NCBI GenBank assembly: GCA_900540335.1
Contig: UQFC01000077.1
Location: forward strand, 1 to 13,189
Direction: 5' to 3'
Source: an uncultured Clostridium sp.
GTDB lineage: Bacteria > Bacillota > Clostridia > Lachnospirales > Lachnospiraceae
DNA: 13,189 nt
Both the position numbers and the translations under genes were made by a program. Positions 6,873 to 13,189 of this stretch are shown here, in pieces (the stretch's first letter is position 1; each line of letters starts with the position of its first letter). The notes beneath the pieces were generated by a model, which had not been told where the DNA came from, searched no databases, and was given only the letters and a program-made list of their open reading frames with translations.

Positions 6873-8225
6873 TTAGTCTGTAATCACAGGCCGGTATCCC
6901 TCTGCCTTTTCAATCCAGTCTAACAGCCGTTTTCTCATATCAGCCTTTGCCTCACTGTATTCCGGGCTGGCCACAACATTTTCCAGCTGCCAGGGATCCT
7001 TCTTCAGGTCATACAGATAGTCGTCTGCGTATACGTCGGAAGCGCCCTTCTCTCCGCCATTTACTCCCGGCGCATATACAGCATACAAGAAATCAGCGGT
7101 TCGTGCAACCCTTCCGATACGGCTCTCGGAAATCTGGGCGAATACCTGATTTTCTCTTCCTTCTGTTCTTCCTTCGGCCACATCAAGAAGATTCTCTCCA
7201 ATCATCTGATCCCCTACATCAACCCCTGCCATAGCCAGGATGGTTTTAGGAAGACTCTCTGTGCTGACCAGATCCTGAATTGCTTTTCCGCCGGTAAACG
7301 GACCTCCTGTAATTACAAGGGGTACATGGAGAGCGCCGTCATGGCCGGTTCTCTTGTAATCGTCGTAGCCGTTTAAGTGGCTGTCCGTATTTCTCGTCTT
7401 AAAATGAGAACCGTGGTCGGATGCATAAATAATAATGGTATTCTCATACAAGCCTTTTTCTTTCAGCTTTTCCACAAGACGTCCCAGGTTTTCATCCAGG
7501 CTTGCGCACTGACCCAGATAATCCGGATATTCCTCTGCTGCATTGCCTTTTAAGACCTCCAGATCGTGAGGCAGTACAAAGTTGGCATATTTCTCCTTGG
7601 AGCCCTCCGGTCCTTCGTAGTGGTTGTGGTCATTCTGATGATGAGGCTCAATCTGGGAAACAGTCATGAAAAACGGTTTTTTCCCGTCATACTGATCCAG
7701 GTATTCCAGCGCAAAATCATTGATGCAGTCTGCCCGGTATCCCTTAAAATCCACTCGGTTGTTATTTTCATCAAATACATAGCCGCCATAGCCGTGGGAA
7801 GTAAATTCCAGCACATCTGCCGTTCTCCAGAATCCTGTATAGCCGCCTCTGAGCTCTGCGGGAATCGCCGTTACGGTGTGATCAACAGTCGGCGCCTTTT
7901 CCAGTTCTCCGTCACTGGCCAGATGCCATTTTCCTACATAGGCAGTCTCATAGCCAGCCTCCTCAATATAATTTGCCAGGGTTTTAATCCCTGCCGGAAG
8001 CATCAGATTGTTCCGGAAGCAGCCGGTTTCTGTAGGATATTTTCCAGTCTGGAACAATGCCCGGCAGGGGCCGCAGACCGGCTGAGGGGAAAATGCATTG
8101 TCAAATTTCACGCCCTCTCTTGCCAGTGCATCCAGATTCGGAGTAATGGGAAGGGGCTGGCCAAAACAGCCGCAGGTATCCCATCTCTGCTGATCGGAAA
8201 AATAGAAAATAATATTATATGCCAT
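6873..8225 (-). CDS. Type I (formylglycine) sulfatase, cytosolic
   Basis: The protein has 450 residues with no signal peptide or membrane segment, so it should act in the cytoplasm on an imported sulfate ester. The alkaline-phosphatase-like sulfatase fold is shown by the N-terminal metal site FSDQQR (9-14), the maturation motif C51-G-P-C-R55 in VCGPCRALFQTGKYP, GKWH (98-101), ASDHG (268-272) and the end-domain motif YDLKKDPWQLENVV. Cys51 should be oxidised to formylglycine; in anaerobes this is done by a radical-SAM anSME, which is not in the window. AAGGAGG at 8235-8241 gives a strong start, 27 bp after tctA. The substrate cannot be read from the sequence. The linked TctABC importer suggests a sulfated organic acid. 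Choline sulfatase is possible in name only: I do not see BetC-specific features. Confidence 0.88.
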   Translation of the reverse strand: MAYNIIFYFSDQQRWDTCGCFGQPLPITPNLDALAREGVKFDNAFSPQPVCGPCRALFQTGKYPTETGCFRNNLMLPAGIKTLANYIEEAGYETAYVGKWHLASDGELEKAPTVDHTVTAIPAELRGGYTGFWRTADVLEFTSHGYGGYVFDENNNRVDFKGYRADCINDFALEYLDQYDGKKPFFMTVSQIEPHHQNDHNHYEGPEGSKEKYANFVLPHDLEVLKGNAAEEYPDYLGQCASLDENLGRLVEKLKEKGLYENTIIIYASDHGSHFKTRNTDSHLNGYDDYKRTGHDGALHVPLVITGGPFTGGKAIQDLVSTESLPKTILAMAGVDVGDQMIGENLLDVAEGRTEGRENQVFAQISESRIGRVARTADFLYAVYAPGVNGGEKGASDVYADDYLYDLKKDPWQLENVVASPEYSEAKADMRKRLLDWIEKAEGYRPVITD

Positions 8226-8252
8226 GATTGTTATCCTCCTTATTCTGTCCTG

Positions 8253-9752
8253 TTATCGTGCGCCCTTTGCTGCTTTCTGTTCTTTGATCTTACCGCGTAC
8301 AATTGCAGCTACTGCAAATATAATCAGAGCAACAAAGATCCAGCAGAAAATACTGCTGAAGAAAATACCGGGATTTCCGTTGGAAATCAGCAGAGCTCTT
8401 CGGAAGTTTGTCTCTGTCATGCTTCCCAGAACCATGCCCAGAAGAATCGGAACTGCCGGCAGATCCAGTTTTCTCAGGATCCATGCAAGCACTGCAAATA
8501 CCAGAGCGATGCCTACATCGAAGTAGTTTCCGTTTACAGAGTAAGCGCCTGCAAAGCAGAAAATAACAATAATCGGTGTCAGAATTTCCTGGGGAATGGA
8601 CACTACCTTTGCAAACAGGCTGGTCAGGAATTTTCCCTGCAGAAGCATAAACAGGTTTACCAGAATCAGACCCAGCATAATGGCATACATAATATCACCA
8701 TCTGTAGTAAAGAGGCTGAGTCCGGGATTTAAACCGTTAATCATCAGGGCGGAAAGCATAATTGCCACAGTTCCGTCTCCCGGGATACCAAGTGTCAGAA
8801 GAGGAATCAGGGTTGCGCCGGTTACAGCATTGTTGGCAGATTCTGCTGCTGCAATACCTTCTACAGAACCGTGTCCGAACTCCTCCGGATGCTTGGACAT
8901 GTTCCTGGCCTGGGAGTAACTGAACCAGGATGCCTCGGAAGCGCCGGTACCGGGAATGATTCCTACCAGAGAACCGATAATAGAAGACATAATAACCGGA
9001 CGGATCATCCGTTTGTATTCCTCTTTTGTAATCTTTCCGTCATCCTTGATTTTTGCAGCATCCAGCTTCAGAGAATCCAGACGGCGTTCTGATTTTGCCA
9101 TAATCTCAACCAGAGCGAACAGACCAATCAGACACACAGCCAGATCCATACCAAGATACAGACGGCTGATTCCAAAGGTAAAACGGTCATAGCTGGTCAT
9201 CGGATCGGAACCGATACAGGAAATGAACAGACCCAGGCAGGCAGAAATCAGACCGCGGATAATGCTCTTTCCGGACACACCGGCAATAATCGTAAGTCCA
9301 AATACACAAACCATGAAATACTCGGGAGTTCCCAGCTTTGCTGCCATTCTTGCAACCTGCGGCCCTAAGAACAGAAGCATCAGAGCAGAGAACACTCCGC
9401 CGAAGGTAGACGCATAAAGGGCGATTTTTAAAGCTGCCTTGGTACGTCCCTGCTTTGAAAGCGGATGACCGTCCAGCATGGTTGCCGCTGCGTGAGGTGT
9501 TCCCGGTGTATTAATCAAAATCGCAGAAACACTGCCGCCATAGCCTCCGGCACAGTATATTCCAAGCAGGAACATCATGCCCGGAATTGCTGACATGGTA
9601 TAGGTTACAGGCAAAAATAAAATTACACAGAGAATTACGCTCAGTCCGGGGATTGCAGCAAATACCGAACCGATGAATACTCCGATATTAATCCACAGAA
9701 TGTTCTCCAGAGTGAACAAAAGTTCTGTGGCCGGAATCAGATATTGCATCAT
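8253..9752 (-). CDS. tctA: Tripartite tricarboxylate transporter, large permease subunit TctA
   Basis: The protein has 499 residues, normal for the family, and is almost entirely membrane segments. Residues about 69-102 hold the TctA signature (GYGGSVSAILINTPGTP, AAATMLDG, P..K.GR). A second, related signature follows around IPGTGASEASWFSYSQARN and TLGIPGDGTVAIMLSALM, reflecting the two-half structure of the family. With TctB it forms the cation-coupled permease fed by the TctC lipoprotein. Two ATG codons adjoin (9752, 9749); the first fits AAGGGGG (9764-9770) better. It starts 20 bp after tctB. Known members carry citrate and other carboxylates; the operon's sulfatase suggests a sulfated anion here. 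Confidence 0.93.
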   Translation of the reverse strand: MMQYLIPATELLFTLENILWINIGVFIGSVFAAIPGLSVILCVILFLPVTYTMSAIPGMMFLLGIYCAGGYGGSVSAILINTPGTPHAAATMLDGHPLSKQGRTKAALKIALYASTFGGVFSALMLLFLGPQVARMAAKLGTPEYFMVCVFGLTIIAGVSGKSIIRGLISACLGLFISCIGSDPMTSYDRFTFGISRLYLGMDLAVCLIGLFALVEIMAKSERRLDSLKLDAAKIKDDGKITKEEYKRMIRPVIMSSIIGSLVGIIPGTGASEASWFSYSQARNMSKHPEEFGHGSVEGIAAAESANNAVTGATLIPLLTLGIPGDGTVAIMLSALMINGLNPGLSLFTTDGDIMYAIMLGLILVNLFMLLQGKFLTSLFAKVVSIPQEILTPIIVIFCFAGAYSVNGNYFDVGIALVFAVLAWILRKLDLPAVPILLGMVLGSMTETNFRRALLISNGNPGIFFSSIFCWIFVALIIFAVAAIVRGKIKEQKAAKGAR

Positions 9753-9772
9753 AATGCTTGTTTCCCCCTTTC

Positions 9773-10288
9773 TTAGAATTCAACATTCAGTACAAACCGG
9801 AATGCCGCCCAGATTGCCACGGCCAGAACCAGTGTAATCACATAATAGCTGCGTTTTCTGCACCGGAAATACAGCAGAAATCCCAGACTGCAGAAAATTG
9901 CTCCAATCACAAACAGTCCGGTCAGCTTGCTCAGCAGATAAGTGCCAAGCAGAATAGCAAAAATCACCAGAGCCTTGGCTTCTGTCTGCAGGTTAATCAC
10001 CTTCCACTCCAGAGGCTCTTTTTTTATAATTTTGTAGACATCCTTTAATATAAGAAGGCCGCTGCACAGCATCATCACCCACATCAAAAGGGTGGGAAAT
10101 GCACGTCCGTTAATTACGTCTTTTTCTGATACGGCCACCTGCTGCGGCATTACTGCAAGAATCACAATTGCAAAAACAAAGAATACAATTCCTGCTGTCA
10201 TGTTAATGGGAATGCGAATTTCTTTTTCTCTGAGCTTGTCTCCCAAGGCATCCATACGATTATGAAACTGATTAACCCCACTGCCCAT
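9773..10288 (-). CDS. tctB: Tripartite tricarboxylate transporter, small membrane subunit TctB
   Basis: The protein has 171 residues. It starts at the ATG with AGGAGG (10296-10301) seven bases away; the frame continues upstream without a ribosome binding site and would run into the inter-gene hairpin. It has four membrane segments, typical of TctB (DUF1468): about TAGIVFFVFAIVILAVMP, FPTLLMWVMMLCSGLLIL, ALVIFAILLGTYLL with FVIGAIFCSLGFLLYF, and VITLVLAVAIWAAFRFVL. It is weakly conserved in sequence, so the call rests on length, topology and its place between tctC and tctA. Confidence 0.85.
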   Translation of the reverse strand: MGSGVNQFHNRMDALGDKLREKEIRIPINMTAGIVFFVFAIVILAVMPQQVAVSEKDVINGRAFPTLLMWVMMLCSGLLILKDVYKIIKKEPLEWKVINLQTEAKALVIFAILLGTYLLSKLTGLFVIGAIFCSLGFLLYFRCRKRSYYVITLVLAVAIWAAFRFVLNVEF

Positions 10289-10313
10289 TTTCTTTCCTCC
10301 TGACTCTTTTTTT

Positions 10314-10345
10314 AAAAAACAGAGGGAATGGAAGCCCATTCCCTC
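10314..10345 (-). terminator. Intercistronic hairpin with T-run between tctC and tctB (partial terminator)
   Basis: On the minus strand a perfect 10-bp stem (GAGGGAATGG with CCATTCCCTC) and 4-base loop is followed by TG and six T's (10319-10314). It starts 15 bp after the tctC stop codon. In form it is an intrinsic terminator, but the other operon genes lie beyond it with no clear new promoter. It therefore most likely lets part of the transcription stop, or protects the tctC mRNA end, so that the binding protein outnumbers the permease. Confidence 0.75.
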
Positions 10346-10360
10346 CTGGCGTTGTCTTTA

Positions 10361-11326
10361 TCAGCCGGTAACAATGTCCTTGTACTCGTTTACAATGCTC
10401 TTTACATTCTCGATATGCTCTTTTACCTGATCCTCTGTCATGGTATCTACTTCCAGAAGCATTGTATCCTGCAGCCATGCTGCTACTTCTTCATCTGCCA
10501 GAATGTCATCATACAGCTTCTTTAACTCTGCAACTTTTTCTGCATCTGTTCCTGCGCATGCCAGAACGAAGCAGCGGTTGCGGAAGTACGGATATCCGAA
10601 CTCACCAACACCCTGAACGCCTGCGAACGGGCCATGCTCCAGAGGCTTCTCATCAAAAGCACATACAATGCTTACTCCGCCCTGCTGGTAGGTTTCCAGA
10701 ATCTGGGACTGATGAGAAACTGCAAAGCTTGTCTCTCCCTTTGCCACTGCCTGTGCTGCCTCTGCTGCAGAAGTATAAGCAACCAGTTTCACCTTGTCGC
10801 CTGCTCCCATGGAACCAAACAAAGCTGCTGCCAGGAATGCTTCAGAACTGGTGGAACCATTAACTGCTACACTGATTTCCTGTCCGTTAGCTGCAAACTC
10901 TTCCAGATCCTCGATGCTCTCGATCCCCAGCTTCTTATCTGCTGACAGAACGAAAATGGAAGAATACAGGTTTTCTACATAAGCGAAATTACTGTAATCA
11001 AACTGCATTTTTGCCGGATCCAGAATGGAGGTAATGGAGAACAGGCCCTCACCTGCAAATACCAGCTCTTTGGAGTTTGCTTTCTTGTCAGCAACCCAGG
11101 TATTTACTGTAGCTGCATCTCCCTTAACAGCCTCTGCTACCAGAGTGATTTTGTCTGAATAGCTTGTGGATTTCTCTGCGGCTTTCTGGCTGACCATAGC
11201 TGCAACTCCGGACGGTGCCCACGGGCAGGTTACTTTCCAGCTTTCCTTCTTTGCTCCGCCGCATCCGGTCAATACTCCTGCTGCCATAACTACTGCCAGT
11301 GTCAGACTTAACAGACGTTTCTTCAT
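10361..11326 (-). CDS. tctC: Tripartite tricarboxylate transporter substrate-binding lipoprotein TctC
   Basis: The protein has 321 residues, starting at the ATG with AGAGGAGA at 11333-11340; a GTG eight codons upstream precedes this site. Residues 1-22 are a lipoprotein signal (MKKRLLSL, hydrophobic core, lipobox L-T-G-C22), so it is anchored outside the membrane. The rest fits the Bug/TctC fold (PWAPSGVAAMVSQKA, VAVNGSTSSEAFLAAAL, TSAAEAAQAVAKGETSF). The usual N-terminal loop of the family (GG..D type, where Asp helps hold a ligand carboxylate) reads APSGVAAMV here, without the Asp, so the ligand may differ from simple di- or tricarboxylates. It is first in the operon and followed by a partial terminator. 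Confidence 0.88.
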   Translation of the reverse strand: MKKRLLSLTLAVVMAAGVLTGCGGAKKESWKVTCPWAPSGVAAMVSQKAAEKSTSYSDKITLVAEAVKGDAATVNTWVADKKANSKELVFAGEGLFSITSILDPAKMQFDYSNFAYVENLYSSIFVLSADKKLGIESIEDLEEFAANGQEISVAVNGSTSSEAFLAAALFGSMGAGDKVKLVAYTSAAEAAQAVAKGETSFAVSHQSQILETYQQGGVSIVCAFDEKPLEHGPFAGVQGVGEFGYPYFRNRCFVLACAGTDAEKVAELKKLYDDILADEEVAAWLQDTMLLEVDTMTEDQVKEHIENVKSIVNEYKDIVTG

Positions 11327-11393
11327 TTTGTTTCTCCTCTCTTTTTTCACGCTTCTATGTTTTTTAGTTAGACAAGTATTGCTATCTGCTTAC

Positions 11394-11413
11394 AAAGTTA
11401 TATGTTTTTATGC
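11394..11413. promoter_or_regulatory. Operator candidate R1 at the tct operon promoter
   Basis: AAAGTTATATGTTTTTATGC matches R2 (11447-11465) except for one substitution and one extra T. It overlaps the predicted -10 and spacer, a position suited to repression. The start-to-start distance to R2 is 53 bp, about five helical turns, so bound proteins could face the same side of the DNA. Confidence 0.45.
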
Positions 11414-11423
11414 CTAAAGTCAA
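11395..11423 (-). promoter_or_regulatory. Likely promoter of the tct-sulfatase-regulator operon
   Basis: On the minus strand TTGACT (11423-11418) is a good -35. The -10 is either TATAAC (11402-11397, 15-bp spacer) or TAACTT (11400-11395, 17-bp spacer); neither choice is ideal, as expected for a regulated promoter. It lies about 70 bp before the tctC ATG. Confidence 0.45.
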
Positions 11424-11446
11424 CAAGTTTACTCTTTTTTATTGAT

Positions 11447-11465
11447 AAAGTTGTATGTTTTATGC
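11447..11465. promoter_or_regulatory. Operator candidate R2 upstream of the tct operon promoter
   Basis: AAAGTTGTATGTTTTATGC is a near copy of R1 in the same orientation. It contains TTGTATG, which resembles one half of the AraR operator of Bacillus (TTGTACG half-sites), in line with an AraR-like regulator being encoded in the operon. It lies upstream of the -35. Confidence 0.4.
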
Positions 11466-11632
11466 TTATTTTTTTATTAGTTGTAGTTTTTTCCTTTATT
11501 ATTTGGTCATTTTATATAAAGTGTCTTTTTACCTTATTGTGTTTTTGTTTGTTTTACTTTCACAAAGACCTTCATTTTGTACATTTTTCGACAAATCCAT
11601 CAGACAGAGAGATCGGTTGATTCCGAGGCTGC

Positions 11633-11683
11633 TTCTCGCTCTGGGACGATTTTCGCTCGGGGGCGTTTTTCACTCGGGGGGCA
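11633..11683. repeat. 17-bp tandem repeat, three copies
   Basis: Three adjacent 17-bp units: TTCTCGCTCTGGGACGA, TTTTCGCTCGGGGGCGT and TTTTCACTCGGGGGGCA. They share a TTTTCGCTCGGGG core and form a GC-rich island in AT-rich DNA. No function is apparent. Confidence 0.75.
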
Positions 11684-11772
11684 TGAAGAGTGAAAACAAC
11701 TATTCTATCTCATTAAATTAAAGCTTTATTTATCACATAGCCCAGAAGCTTTTCTATTTGTTTCTGGCGCTT

Positions 11773-12016
11773 GTGCAGGATTTCAATTTTTCTTCTTTAA
11801 ATGCAAAATTTATATAGTGCATTATGCAGGATTCGTTATTTCCCGCTGAAAATGCACAATCTCTGCCCGGGATTGTGCAGAATCCAGCTTTTCCCGCTGA
11901 AAATGCACAATCTCTGGCCGGGATTGTGCAGAATCCGGCTTTTTCCTCTGAAAATGCAAAATCTACTCCCTACTTTGTGCCGGAATCCTCTTTTTCCTCC
12001 ATAAATGCAAAATCCT
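11773..12016. repeat. 51-bp tandem repeat, about five diverged copies in exact phase
   Basis: Two anchors recur at exactly 51-bp steps with no insertion or deletion: the (G/A)TGC-[AC]GGA/AGAAT element at 11773, 11824, 11875, 11926 and 11977, and ATGCA[A/C]AAT at 11801, 11852, 11903, 11954 and 12005. The middle copies are most alike; outer copies are strongly diverged. Two perfect 9-bp hairpins, TGCACAATC with GATTGTGCA, occur at 11853-11879 and 11904-11930. Because 51 is 17 codons, frames stay open on both strands, but none has a ribosome binding site. Confidence 0.85.
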
Positions 12017-12079
12017 AATCTAAAATCTACTCTATCAGGCGGGCACGCCAAATATATATATTAATATCCTAAATCCTAG

Positions 12080-12322
12080 CTAGTTTCTTTTTAAGATACA
12101 GAAGAAACTATTGATGATATCTAATTCCAAATCATTATTCTGACTGTCCCTGCTTTTCAGACAAACGCTATCTTCTCTTGTATTGATCTTGGTACAATCC
12201 AAATAATAAATATAGAGACATTTTATGGTTAAAAAAATTTTATAAAAATCTTTCCGTAATATCTCCCATCCATCGAATACAGCAAAATTATCTTTTATTC
12301 TTTCAGTAATCTCTATCTCTTT
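12080..12322 (-). pseudogene. Start-less 80-codon open frame, possible gene remnant
   Basis: Between TAA (12325-12323) and TAG (12082-12080) on the minus strand there are 80 codons without a stop in AT-rich DNA. There is no ATG; the only start-like codons are internal (a TTG at codon 41). The composition is ordinary for a soluble protein, for example DNFAVFDGWEILRKDF and REDSVCLKSRDSQNND. It may be the 3' part of a decayed gene whose 5' part was lost where the nearby MITE-like element now lies. I do not recognise the family. Confidence 0.25.
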
Positions 12323-12345
12323 TTAGATGTATTTTATTTATAAAA

Positions 12346-12499
12346 TGTAACTATTCAGGACAGCGGGAAAGCTGGCAGAAAAATCCGCATCAAGCTTGCT
12401 TTTAAACAAATTTTCCAGCCAGTTCTCACATCGAAGGCATCTCCGATACTTCTTGTTCGGCTTTGCAGGACAAGAAAATGTCTCGTCCTGAACAGTTAC
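12346..12499. mobile_element. MITE-like element, about 154 bp, with inverted ends and flanking direct repeats
   Basis: GTAACTATTCAGGAC (12347-12361) and GTCCTGAACAGTTAC (12485-12499) are inverted with one mismatch in 15. The heptamer TATAAAA occurs on both outer sides (12339-12345 and 12500-12506), as expected of a target-site duplication. The interior encodes no protein. It has internal hairpins (CAGC with GCTG at 12361-12374; CAGGAC 12466-12471 with GTCCTG 12485-12490), so the RNA can fold tightly. The element ends exactly at the stop codon of the neighbouring nuclease-like gene: its last base supplies the G of the minus-strand TAG. No transposase is in the window to mobilise it. Confidence 0.6.
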
Positions 12500-13189
12500 T
12501 ATAAAACAAAATACTCCTGAATCAAATTTTCAATATTTTGTGAGATAAGAGGATGTTCTTTGGTTTCATAGGTTGTGATTAAATTAATGGTGGGAATAAT
12601 GTTATGTTGACAATAGATATTCAATTTCTGAAATGCATTTTTCGAATAACCAGGAGTATCCATAAGACCAAAATGCTCCCAATAAAAATATTCACCTGAT
12701 TTTGGATGGCGAATGGTGAAATCAGGATAATAGGTAATGTTTTCAAGTTTCAGAGCACATTCGTAACGAAAGGGAATTTTATGCATGAATAAAGCCTGAG
12801 CAATCAATACTTCTGATTTAGAACGAACCGTATGGCCTGAAATACAGGAATGGATCAGGTTTTCTGGATGCAGCAGATTTCTTTCATACTCCGCCCTGCT
12901 CCACTCCTTCAAATCCTCTGATACTGGCTGAAAAGCCTGAGCAATAACTGCTTGATAAGAAGACTGTGAAAGTAATTGTTCGACTTTGGAGGAACCTGAT
13001 TCATAAGATTTTAGAAATGCGTTTACTGCTTTCTGCTCTTTCTGCAAATCCTTAAGGAACGCACATAACAATGCTTTCTCTCCAAGCATCTTTATAAAAT
13101 CAACATTCTTTTTCGGAATGTAGGTGTATGTTCCAGTGAACTACCCATTGTCTAAAGCCAATGGGCTTCCTGCTTCATCGACCTCGTAA
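12499..13189 (-). pseudogene. PD-(D/E)XK nuclease-like protein, interrupted by an in-frame TAG; 5' end outside the window
   Basis: The longest intact part starts at ATG 13089 (196 residues) but has no ribosome binding site. The same frame continues upstream (TYTYIPKKNVDFIK) to TAG at 13143-13141, and beyond it is open to the window edge (YEVDEAGSPLALDNG). Numbering from ATG 13089, residues 89-139 hold a PD-(D/E)XK-like core: RSKSEVLIA (E93), YPDFTI (D123) and YWEHFG (E138). From memory of the family in Lachnospiraceae, full-length members are about 270-320 residues with a YIPKK segment after an N-terminal coiled region. So this is probably one gene broken by a nonsense codon, or a 3' fragment joined to another gene. 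Any cellular role is unknown; the last codons abut the MITE-like element. Confidence 0.6.

Larger units (their letters stand above)
11466..12079. other. AT-rich intergenic region with repeats, no confident gene
   Basis: The stretch up to about 11600 is very T-rich on the plus strand. Open frames there (for example 11455-11721) encode only low-complexity Phe/Leu/Ser/Tyr strings and have no ribosome binding site, so I do not call them. The rest is a 17-bp triplicate (11633-11683) and a 51-bp tandem repeat (11773-12016), described separately. Confidence 0.6.

Noticed and set aside
6873..8225. Choline sulfatase, tying the sulfatase to the choline block
   Set aside because: The sequence around the active site and termini does not show features specific to BetC, and leuA plus two terminators separate the blocks.
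7566..8732. Long plus-strand open frame across the sulfatase/tctA joint
   Set aside because: It is antisense to two well-supported genes and their strong RBS, and its translation is Cys/His/Gln-rich without domain features.
11402..11721. Open frames encoding Phe/Leu/Tyr-rich peptides that look like membrane segments
   Set aside because: They follow from T-rich DNA, have no ribosome binding site and overlap the tct control region and the 17-bp repeat.
11773..12016. CRISPR array
   Set aside because: The whole 51-bp period is repetitive with graded divergence; there are no unique spacers between constant repeats and no cas genes.

Overview
The window looks like a chromosomal segment from a gut-type Clostridia, most likely a Lachnospiraceae. 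The support is strong AAGGAGG-type ribosome binding sites, moderate GC genes with AT-rich spacers, choline-binding (GW) repeats, a cytosolic Cys-type sulfatase, and a PD-(D/E)XK protein family that I know from Lachnospiraceae. No rRNA, tRNA, CRISPR array or phage module is visible.

Left block (about 1-3565, + strand): a fused protein carrying a winged helix, a LicC-like CTP:phosphocholine cytidylyltransferase and a LicA-like choline kinase. It is followed by a secreted protein with about 12 choline-binding repeats. Each gene has its own extended -10 promoter, and the two promoters share a 12-base core. Together they read as a maker and a binder of phosphocholine on the cell surface. A strong terminator closes the block.

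Centre (about 3584-5641, - strand): a stand-alone leuA (2-isopropylmalate synthase, yeast-like long form) with its own sigma-A promoter and a long leader of about 240 nt. The leader holds a possible 28-29 residue leader peptide rich in Ile/Val/Leu and competing hairpins, but no T-box and no obvious intrinsic terminator.

Second block (11423 down to 5661, - strand): a five-gene operon in the order tctC, tctB, tctA, sulfatase, GntR/LacI-type regulator. It has a hairpin with a T-run after tctC and a strong terminator at the end. The inferred logic is uptake of a sulfated organic anion, desulfation in the cytoplasm, and control by the last gene's product. Two near-identical 19-20 bp elements, 53 bp apart at the operon promoter, are the best operator candidates.

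Right end (about 11470-13189): AT-rich accessory DNA with no confident intact gene. It holds a 17-bp triplicate, a strictly phased 51-bp tandem repeat, a start-less 80-codon open frame, a MITE-like element of about 154 bp with inverted ends and flanking direct repeats, and a PD-(D/E)XK nuclease-like gene that appears interrupted by an in-frame amber codon and runs off the window edge.
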